From the NCBI GenBank assembly GCA_963555705.1, contig OY743177.1, positions 51,598,596-51,662,595 on the forward strand: a DNA stretch of 64,000 bases, written 5' to 3'. This DNA is from Ligustrum vulgare. Its lineage: Eukaryota; Streptophyta; Magnoliopsida; Lamiales; Oleaceae. A program made the translations under genes and the position numbers. Below the pieces are notes generated by a model. That model made no database searches and was not told the origin of the DNA. It saw only the letters and a program-made list of their open reading frames with translations. The stretch's first letter is position 1; each line of letters opens with the position of its first letter. Shown piece after piece: positions 12,429-23,961 of the stretch.

Positions 12429-13195
12429 TTGTTGAGTGACTTTTCAAATGATTTGGATTTAATTAAACAATAAAATAAACTTCTAATATAAGATCCTCAT
12501 CTTCAATTATATAACTTACAAAACATGTTTATTGATAAACCTTTTTCAATATTCTACTACATTGTAATTCAACATATATGTTTGAATAATTCTACTTGTA
12601 CAAACTATGGATGACAAAACTAGGTTACTCCACCCTCACATAGAGGGGGCCTACAGTTTTGTGGGCCCCCCTCCATGTGAGGAGGAGTAACCCAGTTTGT
12701 CATTCAGTTTGTATGTATAGCAAGATCCTATTTGAATATATAGTTTTTAAATCCAATCATCACAACGTTAAATCAACTCAGTTACTCAAATTTGTATGAT
12801 GACTCATATTTAATGCTTAAGAAAAAATTATAAATTTTCTGATGAAAGATTGACATTGAAGTTTATATTCTTAGTTTGTATAACTTCATTTTTCATTCTT
12901 TTCTTTTTTTTTGTTATTGACTCAATAACTCATTTAAATATAGACGTATAATTTTTTTTCTCAATGCAAAAGTTTGGTAATATTATAGCTTAATTAAGAT
13001 AACCTGACAAAACCAATAACTTTTTAAATAATCAAAATAAAAAATAAAGTAAGTTATTTATTTGGACACTAACATGAGACTTACTTTAAAGAAAGATAAT
13101 TTTTTTCTTCAAGTGCAATAAGAGGTAAATTATTAAAACATATTTATAGATAAATACGTATTTAATTTTCACTTATATGATGGATATAGTAAAAT
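12425..13195 (+). repeat. Dispersed repeat copy B (partner 2105-2650), Helitron-like
   Basis: Shares ordered blocks with copy A. Copy B carries a ~120-bp inverted-repeat insert (12596-12716) that copy A lacks. Further downstream, acgtgcgaagtgcgtgggg followed by aaatctag (to 13578) resembles a decayed Helitron 3' end, but the neighbouring bases do not fit the A/T insertion rule, so class stays open. Confidence 0.5.
12596..12716. repeat. ~120-bp fold-back (MITE-like hairpin)
   Basis: The left arm, 12598-12650 (..gatgacaaaactaggttact..), and the right arm, 12662-12714 (..agtaacccagtttgtcattc..), are inverted with few mismatches. The loop is about 11 bases (tacagttttgt). The arms are GC-rich near the loop (agggggcc / gggcccccct). 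Confidence 0.8.
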
Positions 13196-13199
13196 GAAA

Positions 13200-13648
13200 A
13201 ATGAAACCCCTGGATTATTAAAATTTGATAAAAGAAAATGAATTTATTTTTACGGTTAAAATGTATTTTCAACATCTTCTCGAATTTTCCCTGACAATTG
13301 AGAAAAACTGAAAAAATAGTTAATTGAGAAAAAGTGAAAAAATAACTATTATAAATTTACTCATAAAGTAATTAATAAATAAGTAAATGAGTAATTTTCG
13401 AATAAATAAATATTTCACTATATTAAAACTAAAATTACTAATATTACTTAATTTGATACAAACATGAGAGTTAAATAAGTTTAATGATTTTCATTTTATA
13501 TTTCATTACATAGAAAACGAAAAGAATAAAATATTTTATCGCGTAAATAAGACGTGCGAAGTGCGTGGGGAAATCTAGGGGGAAATTTCTTTTTCCCATT
13601 TTACCCTTAATTTTTTATGTTCATGGTCAATGACATCCTGACCATTCA

Positions 13649-13704
<56 letters not shown>

Positions 13705-14104
13705 GATGGTTGTTTTGAACCTATAAATGTATAAAGAACGTCCACTCACATTTTTCCATGAAATTGATATATAACCTATGTTTGATGCTAATTAAAATCA
13801 AGTTTTTAGTATATTTTAATAAAAATTGATAAAATGTGTAGTTGAGATATTGTAGGTCTCATTAAATATGTGGTTGATGTTGATTATTGACTTTAACTTA
13901 ATTTTAAAATTTATATTTTAATTTATACCAAACATGGATATAATTATCTAAATTCATAATAGTCATGGAAGTGGGAATAATATAATGACAAGAATAAATA
14001 ATAGAAAATAATTTTCAGCAACAATTGTAGTGATACAAGAGGTTTCATTTGACATTAATTCATTTTATAATTTATTTTAGTTTATATTTATTCATTCATA
14101 AATA
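13200..14104. other. AT-rich DNA with (TTA)n run
   Basis: Holds a trinucleotide TTA run at 13650-13703. No gene recognised. Confidence 0.6.
13650..13703. repeat. (TTA)n microsatellite
   Basis: Trinucleotide run of about 18 units. Confidence 0.95.
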
Positions 14105-15697
14105 TGTAGCGACCAATAAATTTAAAATTTTAAAAATTTATTTTATCAAACTTATCGTTACAACTCTCCAATTTTAAAAGATTATTATTTAAAACTATCG
14201 CACTCGTCTAGCCAATATTAAACGAAATTAAATTATTTAAAAAATTTCATTTCAATTCCAAATTTTATTAAAATTTTCTAAATTTTACTATGTCATCATT
14301 TTGAGTCCAAATACGCGATTTAAATTTAAAATATCAAATTTTATACTCGAATTTCCAAATTTATTTTCAGTACAAAATTATATAAGTTTTAATACATTTC
14401 CTAATCGAAATTAGTCTAATTTTAGTCAATTATCCTAACTCATCAAACATCAATTCCCACACGTTTTCTTTCTTTTCTTCTCCACAAGTTTAATCATCAT
14501 TATGTTTTAAACATAATGATTTCTTACCCACAACTCACTTTCCTACCTAATTCTCCACAATATTTTCTTCTATATCATATTATTCCATCTACTCACAAAT
14601 CACTCAGCAAGAACTCAGCAAGCAATATTTTGATAACATTCTTCTTCCATTTACATAATTCATTTCTTGCAAATTCCATTCAATTTCAGCAAACAGAGAA
14701 TCCCAGCTCCATAGCCATAGACACCAGTCACCACACGAAAACAAATTTTCAACACACCACAAATCGCTACTGCCACTGCCACTGCCATAGCCAAGACCTC
14801 AACCTCAACACCATAGCCACCTCCATTAATTTCACCAATGGAACCACCAAAAAATCGATCCCAGCCACCACCTTCATCGCCAGCCGAACCAACAAATATC
14901 ACCACTGTTTTCATCACTACCAAACCAACCCAATCGAACCACCATTCCCCACCACACAACCCGTTCAATGGTGCAACCAACACCAATCAAACAACCAACC
15001 ACCATTACCAAACCCAGCACCTGCACCTTCACCTTCACCGCCGGAGTCATCACCTCCACTGCCCAACTCAAATACCACCAAATCAACACAAAACCAAAGA
15101 AATAAGTTATCCTAACACTTACCTCATCCTTAGGCACCTTCAACTGGAGGGGCGCCGGAATTACCAACGGAAATCGCAGCCCAAGTTCGAATTTTTAATC
15201 TCGGTTTTACCCCAAATCAGCACCAAACTTTGTTTCTTTTACTACCATCATTTCCTCTTTGTCACCGCCACACGACGGCGGTGATGTCGCAGTGAAGTCG
15301 CCGACGGAATGACGCTGGCAGTACCCACCGGATTTCCCTTCTCACTCGCACGCCATCTCTCTCTTTTCTCTGATTGATATGAATTGGGAAAGAGAGAGAG
15401 AGAGTAAAGTTTTATTTTAATATTTTGATTTTCGAAAATTACACCTTAGTCCCCCAAATTTTAAAAGTTATTTATTTCAGTCCGGCAGATTTAACTCCTT
15501 TGATTTCAGTCCCAAGGTCAATCATTTCAGTCCTTTCATTTTTAAAAGTCACTTATTTCAATCCCTACAGTTTAATTGCTATTTTGAGTTTTAACCCAAG
15601 TTTTAAAAGATTTACATTTTAGTCCCCAATTTTTAAAAGTTATCATTTAAGCCCCCATATTTAAAAGTCTTTTGATTTTGTCCATATTGATTTAAAA

Positions 15698-15699
<2 letters not shown>

Positions 15700-15767
<68 letters not shown>
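15700..15767. repeat. (TA)n microsatellite in the solo LTR
   Basis: Uninterrupted TA run. Confidence 0.95.
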
Positions 15768-15770
<3 letters not shown>

Positions 15771-16103
15771 AAGTTTTAAATCTAATCATTTTAGTCCCTA
15801 AATTTTAAATTTGAGTTTTAATAATTTCCAATTGAGTCCCTAAATTTCAAAGTCATTTTTAATCAGTTTTAAAGTATTATTTCAAACTTAGTATTCTAAA
15901 TTATGTTTATTAAATTGATATTGCTAGACGACGTTGCGGGAAAAGTTTAAAGCTCGATAATATCACATCCGTTCAATTTCAAGAAAATTTCAAGACTTTG
16001 AGGTGGGGTTTTCATTAAAGCAATTGTAGTTATTTTGTCCATGTTAATTCTCGATGTGTGATTTTAATTGTGATATAATGCTTCCATGGTTTCTAAAGGT
16101 TTC

Positions 16104-16254
16104 CAGGGACTGCAATAAGTCTGGGATCGAAAGTGGGTCCTTGGGAGTTGCCCACTATGCACAAATTTAATTAGCGCTAATACTACGTTGTCAGGGATTG
16201 CAATAAGTTCGGGATCGAAAGTGGATCCTTGGAAATTTCCCACAGTACACAAAG
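16104..16254 (+). repeat. Local tandem duplication in the solo LTR
   Basis: The block cagggactgcaataagtc..gggatcgaaagtgggtcc..cacaaa occurs twice (about 16104-16166 and 16192-16254), spaced 88 bases and moderately diverged. Confidence 0.8.
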
Positions 16255-16732
16255 CTATAGAAAATGTTTTTATTGGTATTATTTTCATGATTGGATTTGC
16301 ATGTTTGGAATTGACTAGGACTGATTGCTGTATCTCCACTGAGTATAATTCATTATGCTCACCCCACTATTTCAACCTTTCCAAGTTAAGGAGTTCGGCG
16401 ATGCATGGCAATGAGTGGGACGATCTTTGAATAAAATAATTTCTTTTGTCAAATTAAATTTTGAATATTGTTATTATGAAAGTTTGACGATTTGTGAATT
16501 ATGTTTATCATTGACACTTAAATTATTTTAATCAATTAAGCCTCCGCATTTTATATCAAGTTTATTTTTGAAAAATACTACGCATTTGGTTCCAAGTTTA
16601 ATATTGTGTTTTTAATGTTATGAAAGAAAAATAATATTTATGCATTTTGACGTTTATTTAAAGTATTTATATAAAAGAGATTTCGACTTTAGTAGCGTTC
16701 CGAGTTAAAAGAATTTGGGGCGTTACAAAATA

Positions 16733-16924
16733 CGATTATGTTTAACTACAAAAATAAACGTTTCATTTTTGTCTAATTTAAGAATTCAAGTCTATTGCAT
16801 TTTTACCAAGAATAAGATAAATATTTATTTTAAATAGCAAAAAATTATATAATAATATGGTACTCATTTTGAAAATCTCATTAAATCATATAATATGAAA
16901 TCAAAGAAATTTGATAATAATATG
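16733..16924. other. Unassigned AT-rich DNA
   Basis: Lies between the solo LTR and the stub of the gypsy 3' LTR. The phrase ataatatggtactc occurs twice (about 16854 and 16917), hinting at a small duplication at the break. Confidence 0.4.
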
Positions 16925-17056
16925 GTACTCTTCAAGATCTTTGCTGAATTTGGAAATTGCAGTTGGTGCCCCTTTCTTCTTTCTTTCTCTTTTTCGTCAC
17001 CATCCTTTGATAATAGTCTCTTCCAGTCCTCTCCTAGAATTCTTTCCCTGCTAACA
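16925..17056 (-). repeat. Truncated 3' LTR of the nested gypsy element
   Basis: Minus strand TGTTAGCAGGG..AGGACTGGAAGAG.. matches the start of the 5' LTR at 44960-45091 (there TATCAGCAGGG). A purine tract (agagggaggc) precedes it at about 17057-17068. Homology stops near 16925. Confidence 0.7.
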
Positions 17057-17307
17057 GCCTCCCTCTTGAGAAGACCCTTGTCCCCAAGGTTCAAATTTCG
17101 GAAATTGAAGTTTGATCCAGGTTGAATCCTCCGACATAGCATCTTAAGGTGAACACCCTTCCCCTTGAATCAGCCATTGACTTTTTGTTTTGTTACCCTT
17201 ATTGACCTTCCTTGTTTGTAAGATTGCACATGGCATGGAAATATTGGGATGGTGTCTGTAGAGTTAGGGATCTGCCTTATCGGAACCACATCAGCTCCCA
17301 ATTTCTT

Positions 17308-17911
17308 CTAAAGGAGAGACATGGAAAATGGTTGGATCTTGGCACCAGCTGGCAAGTCCAGTTCATAGGATATAGCTCCAACCTTCCTGATGATTTGGTA
17401 GGGTCCAAAGAACTTAGGAGAATGCTTCTGATTACAGTTGTTTCTGAGAGATAATTGTCTGTAGGGATGAAGTTTTAAGAATACCCAATCACCAACTTCA
17501 AATACCCTCTCAATTCTATTTTTGTCAGCGAAAAATTTCATTGAGTGCTCTAACTTTAGCGAAATTTTCTCTCAGTTTTTGATCCATCAGGTGACTTCCT
17601 GTAGTAATTCTTCAAATGCAGCCACATTGGATTGCTGATATGAGCCAAGGGATAGGTGGGGGGGGGGGTTTGATTCCACAAAGGGCTTCAAAAGTGGTCA
17701 TTTGGATGGCCTTGTGTAAGGTGGTGTTATAACACCACTCTGCCATTGAAAGCCACTTCAACCACTGTTTAGGAGATTGATGAGTCGTACACCTGAGGTA
17801 CAACTCCAGGCATTGATTTAACATTTCTGTTTGTCCATCCGAGTGAGGGTGTTAGGCAGAGCTAAGATGTAGTTGTGTACCCAACAAATTTAAAAGTTCA
17901 CCCTAGAATTT
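17308..17911 (-). pseudogene. gypsy integrase C-terminal part (broken)
   Basis: After a stop (TAG where relatives have Trp, at about 17904) the frame gives LLNLLG, QLHLSSA-stop-HPHSDGQTEMLNQ (catalytic Glu of the DDE core kept), KQWLKWLSMAEWCYNTTLH, and then GDWVFLKLHPYRQLS..KFFGPYQIIRKVG..YELDLP, the GPY/F-type C-terminal module. Upstream residues of the same core lie at 24752-24874, beyond the inserted element. A run of nine G near 17660 and several stops disrupt it. Confidence 0.9.
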
Positions 17912-17916
17912 GCTGG

Positions 17917-19426
17917 TGATAAGTGTATTTATACCCTTATTTGTATGTCTAAATTAGAATTAATTATTTTCTTTTTAGAATAATTTCTATTTAATTATTG
18001 TTTATTTGTATACATTTCAGAAAATATCCTAAAATATGAAGAATGAAACAATTAATGAGAAAAATTTCACAATTGGATGCTAATTGGAGCTTATTTGAGC
18101 AATTGAGGAGGTAATGACAACAATCGGGAATCATGCAAGATGCCAAAGTGAATAAATCAAGAGTTGGAGAACCTAATTGAAGAAATTGAGAGTTGGAATG
18201 CGCTAATTGAGAAGATTCAGAAGTTTGGGGGTCATAATGTTCAAATTGGAAGTTGAGGTCCTGAGATGCAAATAAAAGAGAGAGACCAACTTATACAGAT
18301 TTAAAGTTGAAAATTGCACCGAAAGTTTGTACTGCAAGGCCTCGCGAGTTTTGCATGCGAGCCCGCGCGACTTCTCGTTGAATTATCAGAACCAAAATAT
18401 TTTGTCTGCGAGCTCGCACAGGCTTCCGGCTAGGCCGTAAATCTGGGTTTTTGGGCGATTTTGGTCTGGTTTTTTTCTCTTTTCACCTAGATTTCTCCAA
18501 TACCTATAAATACAACTTATGAGGCATGAAATTAAAACCTTTGTCACTCCAAAGAACGAGCCATAATTGTGAATTCATCATCAAATTCTTGGGGAATCAA
18601 GCATTGCAAAGGGGCATGAATTGAAGATAATTGAAGAATCAAAACTTGGTGCAAGCGTTTCTTTCTTTATATTAATTTCAATGAACGTTTATTATTTTTG
18701 TTTTTGTTCTTTATTCATGATGTGTAACTAATCTCAATGTTGGGATGAACGATGTAGCTTACTTATATTATTTTAATTCCAAGTTCCATAGTTTTAATGT
18801 TTTGTTGCATGTATTGATTTATTATTGTTCTTAATACTTTAATTGCTTGATCACCAATTCATGAAATATTGAGTTATTTCCATAATCCGAGAGTTGAGTT
18901 AATAACTTAAAATGTGGTAATAAATCCGGTAATTGAACAAGAGATAGAGATATACTTTTGTTGTTATCGCGGTCGTGTGTGAATTTTTGTATTTATTGCA
19001 TCTTGATAAAGAATATTCGGATCCACTGTAGAGATACATGATTGACTTATTTAGGTAGAATTGATTTAAATTCGAGAGAGGAATTTCAATATAAATTAGT
19101 GAATTCGACCGAGTACATAATTAGGAAATAAAACATGGAATTTGAGTTAATTTAATTGGTTAGGTAAAATCGTGAATGTCAACTACCTTACAATCATTTT
19201 TAGAAACAAAACAATCTCACAATTTTACTTCTTTAGTTTATGTTCTTAATTTTAATTTAAAATCTTAAATTCTCTTGTTTGTTCAAATAAGGTCTAGAGC
19301 TAATATATTTCGATACTTAATTGCAGTATCTGTGGGACGATAATCCGGACTCCTAGGTCCACTTTATTACTTCTCACGACCCATACATTTGCGGGTGTAT
19401 CTCGCATAGCGAGATATAATTGAACA
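17917..19426 (+). repeat. 5' LTR of element 1
   Basis: 1510 bp, TG..CA, with the primer site immediately after (19429-19450). Confidence 0.9.
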
Positions 19427-19909
19427 AGTTTTTGGCGTTGTTGCCGGGGACTGTTAATTAATATCAATACAAATTAGTTCTTGCTTTAATTTGAACTTTA
19501 TTTTTATTTTTATTTTTATTTCTTAGTTTTTGTTTGGGAAATATTTAAAAAAAAATGTGAATTATTTCCTTTTTATAGATTGAACGAATTTTCAAATAGT
19601 TGGAGGCAATACAGCAAGATGGCAGCAAACGGTTATCAATGTCACCCCATTGCAAGGTCATTTCAGGCCATTGCACCTGAAAACTGCTTCACGTCACCTA
19701 CTTCTCCAAAGTGATTCATAACCCTATTGAACTCCAAATGACTTGAATTTTTAATAGGTTGTAGACCATACTTTGAACTTTAACATATCAAAAGATGGTT
19801 CAGGAAAATTTGTGTTTTTCTAGGCGATATCAGGGCTTGAATATGTGTGGTCGACCATTTTTAAAAATTCAAGAAATTGCTTTAACTTTAGTTTGGGGGT
19901 GTGGTATTC

Positions 19910-20088
19910 AGCCCCTATTTGGCTCCCATTTTTTGTAAACCAAATTTATTCAACACTCAACCTCAACCATCTATTTTAGTCAAGCCTACCATTTTTGACT
20001 TTTCAAACATTTTTTAACCATACATCATCCCAAAAATACTATTCCAAATCATAATTTTTGCCAATATAATGGGTCTCAAACAAGGGCT
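19910..20088. mobile_element. MITE-like repeat inside element 1 (partner 10936-11112)
   Basis: Starts agcccctatttggctccc and ends ggtctcaaacaagggct, imperfect inverted ends. The body matches 10936-11112. Confidence 0.55.
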
Positions 20089-21202
20089 AGTTCCTTAGTT
20101 TCTTATTGGTGTTTTTGATATCTAATGTCACTTATCTTTTGTATGCAAGGAACACACTAATCAAAACACCTCGAACCAAGTTGGGTAAAATAAGAAAATG
20201 ATCAAATTCATCCAAACGCATTTCAAATGGAAGCTTCAAAACTACAAAACATCTCCATTGCACCTGGGAAGTTCTCGTTCTCTCTCCTTGTCTTGTTTTT
20301 CATTGTTGAATATTTTTACAGACATTGAGGGTAATGTTTCTTTCTAGTTTGGAGGTGAAAAATATCATTCTTGGCATATACTTCATTCAACATATTATGT
20401 CCATGCATTCATTCGATGTATATTGGGGTGAAAAAAAATTTGATGACATGTTTATTGCCTAGGATGCAGTATGAATTAAATCTTGCTTTAACTTGAATTG
20501 TGAACAACATGAAAACTTGAAATTCTTTTGAACTAGTTATCACTTACTAGATATCATCACCATTACACAAATAATCATTATTGGATAAATACTTGTGCAT
20601 GAATTTGTTTAACACATGTGGGGCAAGTTTTATGCACCTTGAACGTAGGAATGACTATTAATCCCTAAACATAGATCTAGAGACATCCCAACCTTTAAAA
20701 CTTAGAATCTAAACTTGCTCAAGAGCAGTTTGGGAGTGGGAAGAAGTGGTGAAGGTAGGCTTGAACTTTTAAGGGTCTGTAGTTCCTGAAATGTGTCGTT
20801 GGTTGAAGAGGTCTTCATCAACTGGTATAAACAATTACCAGCATAAAAACAGAAAAATACTGAATGTCTTATTCTGGTCTTCAAAAGCCTTTTTAACTCG
20901 AGTAATTAAGTTTGAGGGGTCTTTCAAACCTTGTGTCTTAAAGTCGTCTGAATTATGAGTCATCGACCTAAAGCTCACTACAGGGGTAAATTAGAAAGCA
21001 AGTACGAAGAGTGTACTTACACATAAGATAATGAAATATCTTTAACTTTTTTGTTTAAGCCTTTATGACTCGAGTAATTAAGTCTGAGGGGTTTGTAAAA
21101 CCTGGTGTTGGCTTGGGAGTCACCGACCTAGGTCTCGCTACATGGGTCATATAGAAAGCAAGTATGAAAAGTTCTGCACAAAGATGATAAAAGACATGGA
21201 TA

Positions 21203-21206
<4 letters not shown>

Positions 21207-21250
<44 letters not shown>
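21207..21250. repeat. Poly-A run
   Basis: About 44 consecutive A inside the internal region of element 1. The related element 2 has no such run at the matching place (near 41255). Confidence 0.9.
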
Positions 21251-21253
<3 letters not shown>

Positions 21254-22862
21254 CGTCCATAAAATAAAATTAAAAAAATTATAACTTTGGTATAAGCTTG
21301 AGGGAACCGCTTACCATTGATTGTTTGGGTAGACTTAGCAAAATCTGATCACCTGGTGTGGAAAAATGCAAATTTTTGATGTTTAGAAATCATATGAATA
21401 GAAGGAACCTTGAGATTTAAGAGAAAAGTAGTAAGATGTGATCATCCATGAGCGATACACGGAAAATCATTAGATTCAATAGAGTGACCACATGGAATTC
21501 GGGCTTAATTGTGCATAACAAGCTACACAGTGTTACGTATATCCTTTGCATGAGTAGGAGTATGACTTTGGCTATCCACACACACTCTTGAAAATTTGGC
21601 ATGAGATAACTAGAACTTATTTTACTAAGTTGTTCATGACTCTTGTTGAAATATGAATTGATTTGAACTATTAGGGCATATGGTATAAATGTTAACAAAA
21701 CAAACATAATTGCTTTCTATTATTTTAATTTGTGGATTTAGTTTACATTGTTCGAGGACGAACAATAGTTCTAGTTTGGGGTATTTGATAAGTGTATTTT
21801 ATACACTTAGTTGTCTGTCTAAATTAGAATTAATTATTGTCGTTTTAGAATAATTTCTATTTAATTAGTGTTTATTTGTATACATTTTAGAAAATATCCA
21901 AAAGATGAAGAATGAAGTAATTAATGGGAAAAATTTCACAATTGGATGCTAATTGGAGCTTATTTGAGCAATTGAGGAGGTGATGACAACAACCAAGAAT
22001 CATGCAAGATGCCAAAGTGAATAAATCAAGAGTTAGAGAACCTAATTGAAGAAATTGAGAGTTGGAATGAGCTAATTGAGAAGATTTAGAAGTTTGGGGA
22101 CCATAATGTTCAAATCGGAAGTTGAGGACTTGAGGTACAAATAAAAGAGAAGGACCAACTTATACAGATTTAAAGTTGAAAATTGCACTGAAAGTTTGTA
22201 CTGTGAGGACGCTCGAGTTTTGCTTACGAGCCCGCGTGACTTCTCGTTGAACGGTCAGAACCAAAATATTTTGCCTGCAAGCCCGCACAGGCTTTCGGCT
22301 GAGCTGTAAATCTGGACTTTTGCGTGATTTTGGTCTATTTTTCTCCTCTTTTCACATAGGTTTCTCTAATCCCTATATATACAACTTGTGAGGCACGAAA
22401 CTAAAACCTTTGCCTCTCCAAAGAACGAGCCACAATTGTGAATTCATCATCAAATTCTTGTAGAATAAAGCATCTCAAAGGAGCATGAATTGAAGATAAT
22501 TGAATAATCAAAACTTGGTGCAAGCGTTTCTTTCTTTATATTAATTTCAATGAACGTTTATTATTGTTGTTTTTGTTCTTTATTCATAATGTGTAACTAA
22601 TCTCAATGTTGGAATGAACGATGTAGCTTAGTCATATTGTAACGACCCGGGTCCCAGCTGTCCCGGTCATTAGATGACGGCGTAGTGTCCCCACTGTACC
22701 AACACGAGTCTTTTTAGCATGCTTTTTCCTCACTCGCACGCTCCCCGAGAAAACTTCTCAGGAGGTCACTCATCACAGAATTTCTCCAAGCCAAGCACGC
22801 TTAACCGTGGAGTTTCTAATGATGGACATTCGGATCATTAAAAACTCCACAGTTAAGCGTGC

Positions 22863-23175
22863 ATGACGGCGTAGTGTCCCCACTGTACCAACACGAGTCT
22901 TTTTAGCATGCTTTTTCCTCACTCACACGCTCCCCGAGAAAATTTCTCAGGAGGTCACTCATCACTGAATTTCTCCAAGCCAAGCACGCTTAATTGTGGA
23001 GTTTCTAACGATGAACTTTGGGATCGTTAAAAACTCCACAGTTAAGCGTGCTTGGCTTGGAGAAATTCTGGGATGGGTGACCTCCTGTGAAGTTTTCTCG
23101 AGAAGTGTGCGAATGAAACAAAGCATGCTGATAGGACTGGTGTTGGTATAGTGGGGATAGTACGCTATCATCTAA
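22863..23175. repeat. Head-to-head Cassandra fold-back
   Basis: The reverse-complement LTR piece 22863-23010 pairs with the forward piece ~23026-23175, with arms of ~145 bases around a loop of ~15 bases. Just upstream, 22795-22823 pairs with 22834-22862 around a similar loop (gatggacattcgg), a second smaller fold-back. Confidence 0.8.
23031..23096 (+). promoter_or_regulatory. 5S-rRNA-like internal promoter block, LTR b
   Basis: aaactccacagttaagcgtg then ggatgggtgacctcctg correspond to the A-box, intermediate-element and C-box area of plant 5S rRNA genes, which recruit Pol III. The segment between is not 5S-like (ttggagaaattct), so this is not a 5S gene. Confidence 0.75.
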
Positions 23176-23431
23176 CGGCCGGGATAGCCTGTTAAGTGAG
23201 ACCCGGGTCGTTATAAATGGTATCAGAGCCAAGTTGCTAGCTGAAAATCGGGAACTAAGTGCTATGCGGGACAAAGTGCTATACCATAGAGCGGGAGCCA
23301 CCTCTAAAATCCCAACATCTGGAAACAGATCCTCAGATGAGTTAAGCGCGACGTGGACATTGTGAGTCTAACGGGGGGTGATTATAACACCTAAGCCAAG
23401 AAAGCTCATTTTTTTCTGGAAATTCATCATT

Positions 23432-23502
23432 AGAAACTCCACAGTTAAGAGTGATTGACTTGGAGAAATTCTAGGATGGGTGACCTCCTAGGAAGTTTTC
23501 TC
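23432..23502 (+). promoter_or_regulatory. 5S-rRNA-like block, LTR c (decayed)
   Basis: gaaactccacagttaagagtg..aggatgggtgacctcctagg; base changes in the first box relative to LTR b. Confidence 0.7.
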
Positions 23503-23896
23503 GAGGAGCTTGCGTGTGAGGATAAAGTATGCTAAAAAGACTCGTATTGGTACAGTGGGGACACTACGCCGTCATCTAACGGTTGGAACAACCCGTTAAG
23601 TGGGACCCGGGTCGTTACAAATGGTATCAGAGCAGGTTGCCAGCCGGAAATTGGGAACTAAGTGCTATGCGGGACAAAGTGCTACACCATAGGGTGGGAG
23701 CCACCTCTTGAACCTGTAGGAGCCACCTCTTGAATCCCAATGCCTGGCAACAGATCTTCGGATGAGTTAAGCGCGACGAGGACTTCGCAAGTCTAACAGG
23801 GGGTGATTGTAACACCAAGCTAGGAAAGCTTAAAAGAAATGATATGTACTACTCATACCAACAAGATGCATCTTCTTTTCCGGAAGTCCATCATTA

Positions 23897-23961
23897 GAAA
23901 CTCCACAGTTAAGCATGCTTGGCTTGGAGAAGTTCTGGGATGGGTGACCTCCTGGGAAGTT
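23897..23961 (+). promoter_or_regulatory. 5S-rRNA-like block, LTR d
   Basis: gaaactccacagttaagcatg..gggatgggtgacctcctggg; closest of the copies to plant 5S in the C-box half. Confidence 0.75.

Larger units (their letters stand above)
14105..16727. mobile_element. Large solo LTR (2.6 kb), Ty3/gypsy-like
   Basis: Starts tgtagcgaccaa and ends ggggcgttaca, so the ends are TG..CA with short inverted repeats. It is flanked by the exact 5-bp duplication aaata (14100-14104 and 16728-16732). No internal domain is present, so this is a solo LTR left by LTR-LTR recombination. It contains a proline/histidine-rich frame (14516-15115), an AG-rich patch (about 15390-15403), a TA run (15700-15767) and a local duplication (16104-16254). 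The frame is low-complexity and has an equally long antisense frame, so I do not call it a gene. Orientation is not determined. Confidence 0.85.

Noticed and set aside
14516..15115. 199-codon Pro/His/Thr-rich ORF as a host protein
   Set aside because: It lies wholly inside a solo LTR, is low-complexity and has long antisense frames of equal quality.
20702..20884. Conserved 60-codon minus-strand ORF shared with 40418-40600
   Set aside because: Similarity is at the DNA level between two related non-autonomous elements; the frame has no recognisable domain and the family's sense strand is plus.
23031..23096. A real 5S rRNA gene
   Set aside because: Only the internal promoter-like blocks match; the spacing segment and both ends differ, and the LTR, primer site and target duplication show Cassandra.
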